Below, piece by piece: positions 1 through 11,429 of a stretch of DNA of 64,000 nucleotides (position 1 is the first letter of the stretch; every line of letters starts with the position of its first letter). Both the position numbers and the translations under genes were made by a program. The stretch is taken from assembly GCF_040183065.1 (NCBI RefSeq), contig NC_091119.1, positions 109,290,263-109,354,262 on the forward strand, in the 5' to 3' direction. Origin of the DNA: Periplaneta americana (Eukaryota > Arthropoda > Insecta > Blattodea > Blattidae). The notes under the pieces were generated by a model. The model was not told where the DNA came from. It searched no databases and saw only the letters and a list, made by a program, of their open reading frames with translations.

Positions 1-404
1 CGATTGTTCAAGAAAAGATAAAGAGCTGAATTTTAGCCAAATGCATAAAATATACACGGAGAAGAATATACACGGAGAAGGGAAGTTTACCTCCTTTACA
101 CCGATTATTTTCTATAGTATTCTGTTTATAACAACATTCTTATCCATATTATTATCATCATCGATGACACTACTATGGCGTTGTACGAGAAGAATTTCAT
201 CACGGTTTGTTTTGTTTCTCAACGTATTTAATGACTCATATATATTTTGGAATGCTTAAATATAATTCTTAAACATAATTTACAATTAAAAATCATACCT
301 TGCGTTCTAAACTATTGAAGTTTTGCATCTCCAGAAGAATTTTACCATTTACTTCTTCTGTTTTATTGATTATTTCCCTCGGGGGCGATTCATTAATTCG
401 TTCA
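1..404. other. AT-rich spacer, nothing recognised
   Basis: No family, inverted repeat or long frame stands out. The one short open frame here has no recognisable domain. Homology to the LINE tail begins near 405. Confidence 0.5.
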
Positions 405-835
405 CAGTGTTCTGCCCAAGGACAGACCTTTCACTGCAAACCCAGCTTTCCCCTTTGTCTCCGTATATGATCCATATATCCTAATGTCGTCTATCATCTG
501 ATATCTTCTTCTGCCCCGAACTGTTCTCCCGTTCACCATTCCTTCCATTGTCCTTCAGTAGGCAGTTTCTTCTCAGCCAGTGACTCACCCAATTCCTTTT
601 CCTCTTCCTGATCAGTTTCAGCATCATTCTTTCTTCACTGACTCTTTCCAAACTTCATTTCTTATTCTGTCCGTCTACTTCACACGCTCCATTCTTCTCC
701 ATATCCACATTCCAAATGCTTCTATTCGCTTCTCTTCACTTTGTCGTAATGTCCATGCTTCTGCCCCGTTCAATGTCACACTCCATACAAAGCACTTCGC
801 TAGTCTCTTCTTTTCGTGGGCGATGCTCTTTTATT
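405..835 (-). pseudogene. Non-LTR retrotransposon reverse-transcriptase tail (family A, copy 1)
   Basis: Read on the minus strand, this stretch encodes a degraded C-terminal part of a LINE ORF2. Recognisable pieces in order are GAEAWTLRQSEEKRIEAF, MWIWRRMERVKWTDRIRNEV, and then a block like RKRKRNWVSHWLRRNCLLKD. The order and spacing fit the region after the polymerase core in RTE-like or Jockey-like endonuclease-reverse transcriptases of insects. A stop follows in the distal part and no polymerase motif is present, so it is a dead 5'-truncated fragment. The plus-strand open frame at 580-984 is an antisense shadow. A second copy lies at 25384-25736 in the same orientation. The family clade is uncertain. 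Confidence 0.75.
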
Positions 836-1167
836 TTTCAACACCTATCTTTAGATTTTGCTTTTCTTTAGTTTTAGTTGAATTAAAATATGTTGGTTAT
901 TTGTGTTTTCTAGTATCTGCTATTTGGAGAAATGGAATTATCGGAATCAAAATCAGTAGAGACAATGGAGGAATGATGCACTAAAAGAGCACGGGAGCAC
1001 GCGTCCTTACAAAGGATCCTGCAGCAATAAATAAGAAAATGTAAATTTCCAGCCTGTTGGCCCGTTCACTCACTTAATGAATCACCATTCTATTGAAGAA
1101 ATTTATAAATTATCGACGAAGATAAGACTAAAAAATTGATGTCATCCTTTAGGTTAACTTGAAGGAC
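836..1167. other. Spacer between two LINE fragments
   Basis: Low-complexity AT-rich DNA. Nothing was recognised until the next LINE fragment begins. Confidence 0.4.
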
Positions 1168-1362
1168 ATAGTCAGAAACGAAGAAATACGGCTAAGAAGC
1201 GGCATAGAGGACGTTGGTCACACTAGCTAATAGGATGAAATGGCGCTGGGGAGGACACGTGGTACGAATGCAACTACCAGATGGGCACACACGGCGACAC
1301 TGTGGGATCCAAGAATTGGCTGGAGAAACCGTGGACGACCGAGAACCAAATGGGGGACGAGT
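1168..1362 (+). pseudogene. Non-LTR retrotransposon ORF2 C-terminal fragment (family B)
   Basis: Three frames together spell the conserved C-terminal block of LINE ORF2: VRNEEIRLRSGIEDV, then RMKWRWGGHVVRM after a frameshift near 1228, then GWRNRGRPRTKW after another frameshift near 1300. In this protein class the K-W-x-W-x-G-H-x-x-R-M motif is followed by a G-R-P-x-x-R/K-W motif, and both are seen here. It lies on the opposite strand from the family A fragment at 405-835 and differs in sequence, so it is a separate insertion. Two frameshifts and a stop show it is dead. Confidence 0.75.
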
Positions 1363-1365
1363 GAA

Positions 1366-1530
1366 TTAGTGGTCGGGATTCCACAGTAATATGCACTGTT
1401 GCTCGAAGCTCAATGGTTAGAGAGCTTGGTACGTAGAGCCAAAGGACCAGGGTCTAATCTCCGGTGCTGGAGCGAATTTTTCTTGTTTAATATTAATTGT
1501 TACCGTAACACGTATTCTGTAAGACAAAAA
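1366..1530 (+). mobile_element. tRNA-derived SINE, degraded (GGAGCGAATTTTTC family)
   Basis: The segment shares GGGATTCCACAGTA..ATGCACTGTT near its start and GCTGGAGCGAATTTTTC further on with the copy at 35289-35425. Between them is a tRNA-like A-box (ctcaatggttagag) and a decayed B-box (gggtctaatctcc). It sits directly after the LINE fragment. The family assignment rests on internal comparison only. Confidence 0.6.
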
Positions 1531-2439
1531 AATTAATCTTTACGTAGATACATTGTTACTTATTTTTTTCCATTACCATAACGACAGGTAACATCACTGA
1601 CTTATAGCGGAGACATGCATTGCAATAAAACAAAGCCTAATTAAATTGGATTCGGAGTCTCACATATTCCTACAATGGGACTTCTCCACTCACGTAACTG
1701 ATGCGCCTTGGTTCTGTGAACATTCTTATAGTAAATTGTCGGACTACAGTGGTGATTATAACATTCTCACTAGTTATGGATATAGAATCTGGGGTTGCGT
1801 GAGTGAGGACCTCGGTGTACTGGAACTTAAACCAAAGCTCTATATGAATCTCTTGAAGACAAGCTAGAACCAATACTTCATACATAAGCTTAACATTTGA
1901 AAAATACTCAAATTATTTTATGAGGACTATAAACGTGTTAGATCCGTGAATAATGTCTTTTAGAAATCATTCCGGAATTTCTCTTGGTGCCTTAGGAAAA
2001 CCACGGAAATCCAAAGTTAGGATGATCAATTTTAGAAAACGAGCCGTTTAGCTACATGGTGATACAAAAATAGAATGTTCCCACCTTGATCTTTATATCC
2101 TTGAAGATGCTGTCAGAAAAGAGTTCCTAAACATTGGAAATATTCAAGTTCATCGCACAAATTAAGTACCGGTAGAGGAAGTGTTACAAATATGGAATAC
2201 CATTTTGTTTTTTTCGTTTTGGAAGCTACATGTTTTGAATACTGAACGTAAATTATCGTTCTGTTTATTGCTGAATGTCGCTGTAAATGGTACACCGGAC
2301 TTAGAAGTTCGTAAGATGTTATAAAATGTGTGAAAAAAATAATTTCCTCAAAATCTGACATATTTCCTTCATAAAAGTGGAAGTGCAAATATGGAATATT
2401 ATTAACAAGTTACAAGATTAAAAAAATTGTGAAGTAAAA
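1531..2439. other. AT-rich spacer, nothing recognised
   Basis: Short open frames near 1646-1885 and 2113-2388 show no recognisable domain and are read as chance. The phrase 'aatatggaata' recurs three times between 2180 and 2690, which may mark an old repeat. Confidence 0.4.
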
Positions 2440-2660
2440 AATGGCCTCTACTAAGAAAAGCACAGAACAAGCATTCAGCATCTTCATTAGAAGTGGTTTT
2501 CCCAACCGTAATACTGAATCCAGATGAATCGTCTCTCACGTCTTTTCTCGAACTTTTTTTTTATGGCTTCTTGCATTGCCTTTTCATTCCACTGTTTTCT
2601 AAGTTTGTTGGAAGGTGAGGTTTTCTCTCCTCCTATAGGTGCCAACACTAATAACGGAAC
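2440..2660 (-). pseudogene. Possible pogo/Tigger-like transposase relic
   Basis: On the minus strand one frame gives RKQWNEKAMQEAI, which resembles the start of the Psq-type helix-turn-helix of pogo-group transposases. A short way downstream another frame gives TSNEDAECLFCAFLS, which resembles the acidic, Cys-rich C-terminal block (EDAECLFC) seen after the DDE domain in insect pogo-like proteins. The whole DDE domain would have to be missing between them. Both matches are short and from memory, so this could be chance. Confidence 0.3.
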
Positions 2661-4315
2661 AGAAAACCAGGGTATAAAGATGGAATACTAATAATACTAG
2701 TATTTCATATTCGTGGCACACTGATGTTGTAAGTCATAACCTCAAAATATATCATTATTTAAAAACGAATTCAATTAAACATTCTACCACTGTCACAAAG
2801 GTAGAGTATTTCTATTTGGGAATATATATCATTAATATTTCTAACATTGAGAAATAACTATGTATCCCTATTCAAGAAAAGAACTTACCGCCAAAATTTT
2901 CACTTTCCTTGAAAATGCAATAATGATAAACGTTTTAACAGTTCAGCTTCTAACTGTAAACTAACACATTTCCGCGAAAGAGAGCATCAGTGCGTAGTAA
3001 TGTGGAAAGCTTCCACTAGAATACACATATCAGGTCATATAGGCTATCATACTATTTCATATTTGTAACATTTCCTGTACTGGAAAAACTACGTAGGCCT
3101 ATATATATATATCATATAAGTACTCTGACAGAAATTCGTAACTGTTTTTTTATTATTGTATTTGTCATGGATATTAGGCTTTACATTCATTCTAATTGAA
3201 TATATAATTTTATAATTTTTAATTTTGGCTGGAAATTCTGAGCTACTAATTAAATTTGTAATTTTGTAGTTTTAAATTTTACCTGAAAATTTGAGCTATT
3301 TTCGTATTATCCCTCACATAATGAGATTCTGCTTGTGTAATTTATGGACAGTCAGGGATTTATTCGCCATATTTTGTTAATGCAGGGTCACTATTGCAAT
3401 ATGTGGTCTTTCGCTGTGCAGGAGTGGTCTTATTTTTAGTATCATTGGGGTTACAAACTTTGCATAATTACTTTGTTATAGCAAGGACCATAGCTAGGTC
3501 AAATCCAAGAAATGCACCAATTCGACTAACATTTGTAGTCCATAATAAAGCAGTATCGTGCTTAATTAACTGTGACAATATAGAAAGTTTCATTTGAAGT
3601 TATTAGAACAGTTGTAAATTTTCTTGAGATGGCCTGCGTGCTGGTGTGTAAATTGCAGTGGGCGTGCAGTTTGTAGTACTCGGCAAGACAACACTTCTTC
3701 AATTTACAACGACTATTGCGTGTTTGGAGTTGAAAGGATTGGTTTGTAGTAAATACGGCGTTTATTGCACAGAAGGGGTGAAATAAAGGAAGGGTGTACT
3801 GAGGGAGTGCGCTGACTTTTGCACGTTCCACCCCAACAGCAAATTACCCCGCTGGTTGTGCGGTTTGAGATGATCTGTAGTTTTATGCAGGGGTGGGGCG
3901 TATTTGTTCAACAGTCGCTAGGATTCTTCGAGCATCGAACCGTTTGTTTTCGATACGCAAACATCACCGTGTGTTTTATTTGTATTTCGTATCGAGTTGC
4001 TAATTGAGGGCGGTAACAAGAGAAATTTGCCAACTCCGGATTTGTTGTTCGGTTTTTCCAGCCAAATCATCATCCTAACATGCTGTTCAACTCTTTGACA
4101 ATTAGGTTAATCTATTAATCTAAAGGTTAGTTCTAATGTATTGTTTGTTTATGATTTTCCGTAAACATATTAAACAGTGTCTTTTCATATGTAAAGTACA
4201 TGTCTGAATGTGGTTCACGAATTCTCTAAATATACCAATTCCCAATAAATTGTTGCACGATGTCATTTGTTCTGTACTTCACCCACAATTCTTAGAATTT
4301 AATTTATTCTTGAAC
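2661..4315. other. AT-rich spacer, nothing recognised
   Basis: Contains one TAGGCCTA palindrome at 3094. Open frames at 3394-3597, 3562-3831 and 3819-4007 show no domain and have no supporting signals. Confidence 0.4.
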
Positions 4316-4510
4316 ACAATCCTATAGCTCAATTGGTAGAGCACTGGTGTACGAGGACTGCGGACCCGGGTTCGAATCCGGTTATGGTGGAGTCTTATTT
4401 GTGGTGGACAATCCAAGGTTCCTAAGAAGTTTCCTCGAGTTCCTCTTCTTTCCCTCCATTATTCTATCATCACTCTTAACTTCAGTATTCATTAACACCA
4501 TTTCAATAGC
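4316..4510 (+). mobile_element. tRNA-derived SINE
   Basis: The head has a good A-box (tagctcaattggtagagca) and B-box (gggttcgaatccgg) at tRNA-like spacing. The 7-nt acceptor strands do not pair and one T-stem pair is mismatched, so this is not a functional tRNA. The body that follows (aggttcctaagaagtttcctcgag..., then a pyrimidine-rich stretch) resembles the conserved central part of the SINEs at 33325 and 37227. The 3' end is not sharp. Confidence 0.7.
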
Positions 4511-5218
4511 ATTATCCGAAAAGTGGAGCGTGATGTATTGTGACTGGTGTACAGATGGCATATCACTGAGGAAGCGTGATATGCTTTCAGGAATGTGGAC
4601 GGGCACTCTAGTGGGACTCCATCCGAACTTCAATTCTTCTTGGCTGAATACAGTTGGCACTAAATAATTGAGTCACAATATTGGCAAAAATACAAATAAA
4701 GCGCACTTTTTCTGTTATGAAAATAATAATTTTACGGAAAATTGTTCTCGGAAAAGTATCCAAAAGTTTTTGTGTTATGTTTTTCAACACAAATATATTT
4801 ATTCATACAACAATATAAGTAAACCATAAACTCCTTAACTCACATTCTCTTCATGATATTATTACCAGCCATTTGCATTAATAATTATCAATTTAAATGT
4901 TCTATGTCGTAGATTAAGGTATGATGCCTAGGACTCTTGTTACGGACTGGGTCTTCATGAGGAAGAAATTTTCTCATGAAATTTCGGCCAGCATATGGGA
5001 CTGGTGCCCATCCAGCATTGTGAAGAATTTGGGGAGCTATGATAGATAGCGAAATCGGGTTTCTTAAACTGGCTATAACGGCTGGGACTAATCATCGTGC
5101 TTACACACGTTACTCTGGTTATGGTTGGATGATCAGTCACCTCTGCTGAGGCATGTGGACGTGACGCCAGCAGTCGGCTGGTTGGCCTTGACCTTTCATG
5201 GGATGTTACGTCAGAGAT
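4511..5218. other. Spacer, nothing recognised
   Basis: The overlapping open frames on both strands at 4347-4790 cover SINE-derived and low-complexity DNA and are not credible genes. Confidence 0.4.
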
Positions 5219-5260
5219 TATTATTGTTGTTATTATCATTATTATTATTATTAATATTGC

Positions 5261-5309
<49 letters not shown>
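5219..5309. repeat. (TTA/ATT)n microsatellite, imperfect
   Basis: About 90 bp of imperfect TTA/ATT triplets. It creates a false poly-Leu open frame on the plus strand. Confidence 0.95.
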
Positions 5310-6546
5310 ACTTAAATACAGGTTAATTCAAACGAGGTTGTGCTGAAACTGAAGGAGCTTACAGAGGGGTTGGAATATAACATTTCTAGATAGAAACTTG
5401 TCTTGAAAGTAGGCTTAATACTAAATCAGTATAAGCCTGTGAATGTCAGGAATGCTGGACAGCATATAGCAACAAGAATAAATGAAATATCAAATCGTAA
5501 GCGTGTGTCTATTATTATTTTTCCAAAATCATTGTATAATTATATCCAATTAAGAAAGAATTATACAAATTTATACAGTGTATTGTATCGTGTTATACAA
5601 CTATCTGTTATAGTTATTTGCTATCTCTAATGTTATTTCTGTTTTATTGAATGATATGGCTAGAATATTGATTTTATCGATTTTATGTTTAATAGGCGTG
5701 AACTTCAATCCCCTTCTTGATTATAGCATATATTCTTCAGTATCAAAACACACATAATAATTGAAAAAATACATATGTATTCTTTTAAATGTATATTAAA
5801 TTAACTAAAATTCTCTAAAATCTCTTTTTAATAAAATAATTTTAAGTTACCCAGTAACGTTTATATTATCTGCATTTTAATTCTTGTCCTAGGCAGATGG
5901 TGAGTGACATGATGCAATGCCAATGTGTAGGGAAAGAAATGCAGTTCATTGAAATTAGTAATAGTTGTCAGTAATTTACGATTTAACTCTACGTTCTGAA
6001 GTAGGCCTACATACAGAGCACTATAAATAGGCTAACAGAAGACCATGATAGGCCTATTTGGAGAATCTGTGCAGATTGATAAGTGTGTATTTTTGTTGCA
6101 AACTGATCTTCAAAATGTGTTACCTAACCTATTGTTAACACTTATTCTATATAGGCTGATATATTTTTTATGAAGAACATCAGACCAATAACATTAGCAG
6201 ACCATAACGAACCTGAATTCTAAAAAAAGAGAAATATCTGGGTTTTGAAATATAGTAAATTATATATAGATTTCTAAAAATAATGGTAAACTTCTATTGA
6301 AACTGAACATTTTGAATCGTGCCATAAAACATTAATCAAACTATATATTATTAAAATGATGAGAGCCTCTATAACACGTAATAGGTCTATGCAAATTAAA
6401 TTAAAATATTGGGGCTTATAATAGAGGTTGTAATGAAACATTCTTAAGGAATCCTTGATGATCCCTAATATAATTTTTTCCACAGTTTCACAGTAGTGAA
6501 TACTAAAAGTTTTTAATATACGGTACCCCACGCAAATTTGGACATA
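5310..6546. other. AT-rich spacer, nothing recognised
   Basis: Contains two TAGGCCTA palindromes (6002 and 6049). No domain was seen in the short frames. Confidence 0.4.
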
Positions 6547-7461
6547 CGAGGGTTGTTTGAGAAGTTCATTGCCCGACATAGAAATTAAAGTAAGATTATT
6601 CTCAAACAGTCCTTATTTCTCAACATAATCCCCCCTGAGATTCACACACTTGGTCCACCAGTGTCGCAATGCTGCTATACCCTCCTTGTACACAGATTCT
6701 TCGAGGACTGCAAAAAATGCCTTCTGCTGCCGCGATAACCCCTTCAGTTGACGAAAATTTCTTCCCAGCCAAGTGAGCTTTGAACTTCAGAAAAAGAAAG
6801 ATGTCAGTAGACCCAGGTTTTATCAATGGTCACAAACCGCCTCAAAATTTCGGGCTCATTTTTCTCGAATGGAGCCAGACAACGAAATTTGACATCGGAC
6901 GTGTTTTTTGTTCCGGCGTTTAACAAATTCACTCACCTTGCAGAGACCTTTGCCATGCCCAAGACAGTGAATAAGATGTGGCGCACCCGTTTTGTCGAGA
7001 TACGCATAACCTCTCTAATTTCCCGCATTTTCAGTCAGTGTCATTCAACACCATATCGTAGATTTTTTTTACAATTTCATCATTTGTTAACTGTTACTGA
7101 ACGTCCACTGCGGTGGTCGTCTTCCACACTCTTTCGACTATGTTTAAATAGTGCCGCCCATTTTTTCACAGTCGAAAATGCTGGAGCGGATTCTCTCAGA
7201 GTAGCATCCTTGTGTGCTTTAAATTATGTATTATTTTTTTACGAAATATTTAATGACTGCATGAAGCTCGATATTTTCCACTTTTACCAATCTGTCCTGC
7301 GCACTAATTTCAAAACTAAACTACACAAAATGTAGTCTACAGAAAATGATGATTTTTTTGTGCTTGAACTAATGTAAAATGGCCCCTAACAATAGCGGCA
7401 TTGTTGACACATTTTCAATACAATCTATGTGTCAAGCCACGAAGTTTTCAAACGCACCTCA
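6547..7461 (-). mobile_element. mariner element, internally deleted, both ends present
   Basis: The plus-strand left end reads cgagggttgtttgagaagtt. The right end, read on the minus strand, starts tgaggtgcgtttgaaaactt. These are divergent inverted repeats, and each is flanked by TA (6545-6546 and 7462-7463), the usual mariner target. Length is about 915 bp against roughly 1.3 kb for a full element. The transposase relic inside runs on the minus strand and lacks its middle. It is therefore a deletion derivative that could once have been mobilised in trans. Confidence 0.85.
6622..7295 (-). pseudogene. mariner transposase relic with central deletion
   Basis: Minus-strand frames give, in order: an N-terminal part with SAPAFSTVKKWAALFK and DDHRSGRSVTVTNDEIVKKI (the helix-turn-helix and linker region of mariners), VLGMAKVSARxVNLL, then RFVTIDKTWVY near the position of the first catalytic Asp (usually TxDETW). 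The text then jumps directly to FLKFKAHLAGKKFSS and SVYKEGIAALRHWWTKCVNL, which are C-terminal. The segment holding the second and third catalytic Asp is missing, together with an estimated 130 residues. Several frameshifts and stops are present. The plus-strand frame at 6826-7335 is an antisense shadow. Confidence 0.85.
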
Positions 7462-8894
7462 TACTACCCTTATTGCGAAAAAGTAGTTTCATGACTGGCC
7501 ACTTTTTGGGAGAAGGGTATAGGCTACCATAACGAATGCTCAAGTCAGGAATATACGAGATGGTTCGTAAATTCTTTTTTTCTAAGTCATCTTCCTTTGC
7601 CTGGTCGATTGTTGGTTCGAAACGAACTAGAGGGTCAAGAACTACAGCTTTGCTTTCTTTGACACAGTATATTTCATTGAATAATCTTAACTGAAAAATG
7701 TCATCTTAAATGAACAAAAGTGTTATGCTTGAAAAAACTATTAATTTCTTTACTAGATAGTGTGCGATTCGATTGAAAGTAATAGTGACTACATTAATTT
7801 TTGCTAACACCTAATCATACAGAAATAGCATAGGTCTATAATACCTTATTTTTCTGTATCTTTTAAATTTTTGTTTGAAATATGTTTCCGAATTTAAAAA
7901 TGTCTAAACTACTATTAGACGCCAGCTATTATTAAGCTGTATCATGCTTAATATTTTAAAGCAGTATTACTTTTGTTTATCTAATCGTCTGTAGATCGAT
8001 GAAAAAGTCGATGAATATGGAATGATATGAGATAATTATTTGTTTCCGATATTTTAAAACAATTACTATTTAAAAAATTGCATAACTTAAATAATTATAT
8101 AAATTAATTATTAAACAGCTTGAGAACATATCGCCCACAATAAAAAACTGTGTTGAAGGAAGAATTGTTATTTATTTTCTGTATCCGTTAAAATAATGCT
8201 GCGTGAAGTAGACAACGATAAAATTCAATGTTAATTGTAAATATAAATGTATAGGCCTATTATTCGGAAACTGAATAAGTTATTTCCACTTTAAGGCAAA
8301 TGCTGATTAAATATTGCACTACTTAAATAGCTAATTAGTTAAATATTAATAGTCTAGCACATGTTTACTAAACTTAGCCTACGACACTTACGCCACTTCT
8401 TACTTCTAACCGACTCAGTTTATATTAGTTAGTAGTAGGCTAAATAATTATTCATAGACTTTTTTCAAGCAATAACAGTTATGTTAATTTAAGATGACAT
8501 ATTTTATTTCAGATTATTCATTGAATTATTTTGTGTGAATAAGAATACAGAGTTTCATTAGGCACTTTTTATTACGTATGAAAAGGTTAAGGAGAAACTC
8601 ATATGAGTCGACTTTAAGATAGGTATATTTTTGTTCAGTTTCGACAAGGAATTTATAGAAGCTAATTTTTTTCCACTAAAAATGTTATAAAATTGGTGAA
8701 TTCCCATAGGTTGAATTGAGTAATAAGTGTTGATGACGAGAAATATCCGATTAATAATTGAGGGGGAAAACTGTTTTAGGCCCTACATGTATACTGCGTA
8801 TATTTTTTTTCAGTATTAAGGATGCTGAAAATATTTCTTTTACATTAAAATATCAAAACCATTATTTTTCATATTCAAAACACTTTGTATAGGC
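7462..8894. other. AT-rich spacer, nothing recognised
   Basis: No repeat family was recognised. One TAGGCCTA palindrome is at 8252. Confidence 0.4.
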
Positions 8895-8976
8895 TATATC
8901 CTTTATTCGATGGAATAAAGAATTATTCTTTTGTATATATCCTCTATTCGATGGAATAAAGAATTATTCTTTATTG
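8895..8976. repeat. Two tandem copies of a 41-bp unit
   Basis: The unit begins tatatcctttattcgatgga and ends in an AATTATTCTTT stretch. The two copies are offset by 41 bp and differ at very few bases, so the duplication is recent. Confidence 0.9.
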
Positions 8977-10024
8977 AGTTTTGCTAGGTTAAGTTATGTC
9001 TTTTCAGCCTCTTTAGAAAATGAAAATTAGTGTCACTCATGACAGAAAAGGTGACAGATTAATACATTTGGTAAGACTAGGAAGAAACCTCTTGGTTGTA
9101 ATTTGGAATTATAAGGCGAGATTGCAGAGCAGATAACAAAGGTTAATTACGGATTTAGGAGCAAAAATTATAATTATTATTAATATTGCTCTTCAGAATG
9201 AGGTGTAATATAAAGTACATAAACTACACGAATTTCAGCACGTTTAAAATATGCAATGTGGCAAAATAAACATCTAATAAAAGAAACTAAATTAAAGATT
9301 TACAAATAGTATGAGACTAATTACGCTCATGCGGTTAAACGAGGGCAGACACATCCAGAACTAGGAAGGAGGTTGATACAACGGAAATATATACCCTGAG
9401 AAACATAGTAAGAAAAAACAAATTTCATAGCGTAATCAGTTAAGGTACTAGAGAGCAGTGTGGAATTCAGCCAATTGGGGATTGGATTATCAACGACAAA
9501 AATGAATTTAATAAAAGATATTAGCAAGATAGCAAACAGTCGAATTGTGAAGATCGTAAGGGACAACTAGAGGAAAGAGGATTCCAGGAAGACTTCGCAA
9601 GAGATGATTGGACAATGCTGAGAAATACAGTATAGACTACTATCGTGAATTTAGAAGACTGAAGATGCAATATGTAAGCAAAGTTAGAGTTTTATGTTGT
9701 CACTGTCCAGGTAGCCTAAAGAAGTCTGCGAGGTTAATGAAGGTTGTATTAATGATTGTGATAATAATCGTATTAATACAGCACGGTAATTTAAACAAAA
9801 CTTTAAAATAGGAAAGTTAATTTTACAATTCAAACGGATTATAACGCTGGTATATTTGAAGTAGGGCCTATCTGCTCTTTTTTGGATTTGATTTTTATTG
9901 CATTTTTAAACTTACTGTTTCTCATTTAACATATTAATGCTGAGGCAAATAATAGTAAACCCACAACCTGTTTTTGAAAATGAGATGTGAGAAATATGTA
10001 CTCTGGTAATTTTAATGTATTGTA
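8977..10024. other. AT-rich spacer, nothing secure
   Basis: A faint LINE-like stretch near 9540-9620 was considered and not called. Confidence 0.4.
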
Positions 10025-10094
10025 TTAGATTGGTGCAAAACTTCGTAGTGTTTTTTTTTTCACTTTGACAAACGTTTTTATTTAATCAGTAATA

Positions 10095-10901
10095 AGATGG
10101 ATAGATACGTGTTGAGCACAATGGTCAGAAACTACTATCTGCGCTTAAAATCGATGTCATTCTAGTTGAGCACAAACAACAATAGAAACGATTCTATGAG
10201 AAGAGCGTAAATACAAACGTAAGGACAAACAATCCGAGTGTGGTAATTAGCTGCGTTCAATTTCTGGACTTACCTACCTTGACCCAACGGTAGTCGACGC
10301 TTCGTTTGTAGATGATTTCATATCTTGCCAATCTACGGAAGTTAGTAGATTCAGCGATTATTTAGTAGACATGTACATAAGTGATTCTGCACTATTCCCT
10401 CCGCAAATGTGAGCATCTGAGTCAACGAAATCTCAAAGGACTACATTTCATTCTAAATTCAATAAGAATTTTACTAGCCCATATCCAAACATACATTTTT
10501 TTTGATATTCTAAAAGGAGTACAAACAGAGGCTTATATTTAACATAAGAAGCTGCAATCGCCAAAAGAAAACCGCTCGACGAAACATAAAAAAGGAGATA
10601 TTTTGACAGATGCATTATTAAAATATAAGACAGAAGTAATTTCTCGATTAGGTTACGCAAAACCAGCAGCCCATCACTGCATATCTTTTTAATTAAAACA
10701 GTTACATGATTTTAATTTTGACCAACATTTTTAACCATACCAGCAAAATCAATGCTGTCAGTACTAAGTTTATAGAAAATGGGAAGGAAAATGTGTCAAA
10801 TTGTTTGTGCTCAACGCGAATGAACGATTTCAGATTGTTTGTGCTCTACTCAATAAGAAATAAGGGTTGTTCAGGCATATTGTGCTCAATTCGTATGCGC
10901 C
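10095..10901. mobile_element. Non-autonomous element with repeated TTGAGCACAA ends, nested in mariner
   Basis: TTGAGCACAA occurs at 10112 and again inside GTTGAGCACAAACAA at 10165. The exact inverse of the 15-mer is at 10801-10815, a partial one follows near 10836, and the inverse 10-mer is at 10880-10889. The order is mirror-symmetric. Comparison with the uninterrupted mariner near 32813 shows that mariner sequence stops and resumes around these limits. Exact borders and target duplication are not resolved. No coding capacity is seen. The superfamily is unknown; the pattern of repeated subterminal motifs is known in hAT and other DNA transposons. Confidence 0.65.
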
Positions 10902-10904
10902 CTA

Positions 10905-11252
10905 ATGTATTCCCCTACATTATATATGACTTTCTGGGAACGCTGGAGTAGTTTTTAGATTCCGTGTCTGAATTATGTCTCTGGTTTGGAGTTAAAGAAG
11001 TCGTCATGCCAAGTTTGTAAACCATTTTCGTTATCCCACCAGATACATCTGGTGTGGGTGGATACTGACTTTTGTACGGGTGTTGTGTGTTGAAATGACA
11101 GAACGATTTTCTTGCAGTGCTTTCTCCGATGGCATTCTCCCTATACACGGCACAAATGTTTCGAGCCGCCTCCGCTGTCTTTGTTCCTCTATTAAACTCA
11201 AACAGAAGAGTATGTCAAAGTGTTCTTTTTTCCACTTGACACTTTATCTCGT
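10905..11252 (-). pseudogene. mariner transposase relic, mostly deleted
   Basis: The minus-strand frame reads LLFEFNRGTKTAEAARNICA (first helix-turn-helix), continues through YRENAIGESTARKSF, then CHFNTQHPYKSQYPPTPDVS. It then passes almost directly into a C-terminal piece, FNSKPET..FRHGI..LLQRSQKVI..NVGEYI. About two-thirds of a normal mariner transposase of roughly 345 residues is gone, including most of the catalytic domain. The same two end blocks occur in the copy at 32172-32813, which retains part of the centre. Cys/Trp motif CIWWD, near the first catalytic region, survives in another frame. Confidence 0.75.
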
Positions 11253-11429
11253 TTAGCTCATAAATAGCACAAACTATTCAAATCCGCAAAATTCAAGGCG
11301 CATTTACAAGCACAATACTCCAAATAACAAATGACAAAAGACAAACGATGAACAGTCTCCTAGCAACGTTATGTTGTGAAGAACAAAAACGCTACGAACT
11401 TATAACCTACATAAATCGAATAATATAGT

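Larger units (their letters stand above)
10025..11411 (-). mobile_element. mariner element interrupted by another insertion
   Basis: The left end (ttagattggtgcaaaacttc) and the right end read on the minus strand (gtaggttataagttcgtagc) share the shape of a mariner terminal repeat, including a common 'cttcgtagtgttttt' / 'gttcgtagcgttttt' core. Between them lie a minus-strand transposase relic (about 10905-11252) and, in what would be the 3' untranslated part, a foreign segment at about 10095-10901. The element belongs to the same mariner family as the copy at 32000-32870: both share the 5' leader and the ends of the coding region. Confidence 0.8.

Noticed and set aside
580-984. 134-codon plus-strand open frame
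   Set aside because: It is the antisense of the LINE family A fragment, which explains its odd Phe/Ser-rich composition.
4316-4390. tRNA gene candidate
   Set aside because: The A- and B-boxes are good, but the acceptor stem does not pair and a SINE body follows. The heads at 18700, 21484, 23497, 33325, 35025 and 48231 were judged the same way.
6826-7335. 169-codon plus-strand open frame, the second longest in the window
   Set aside because: It lies antisense to the mariner transposase relic. The minus strand carries the recognisable protein blocks.
9540-9660. Possible LINE C-terminal fragment
   Set aside because: A few residues resemble a G-R-P-type region, but no two blocks agree in order and spacing.
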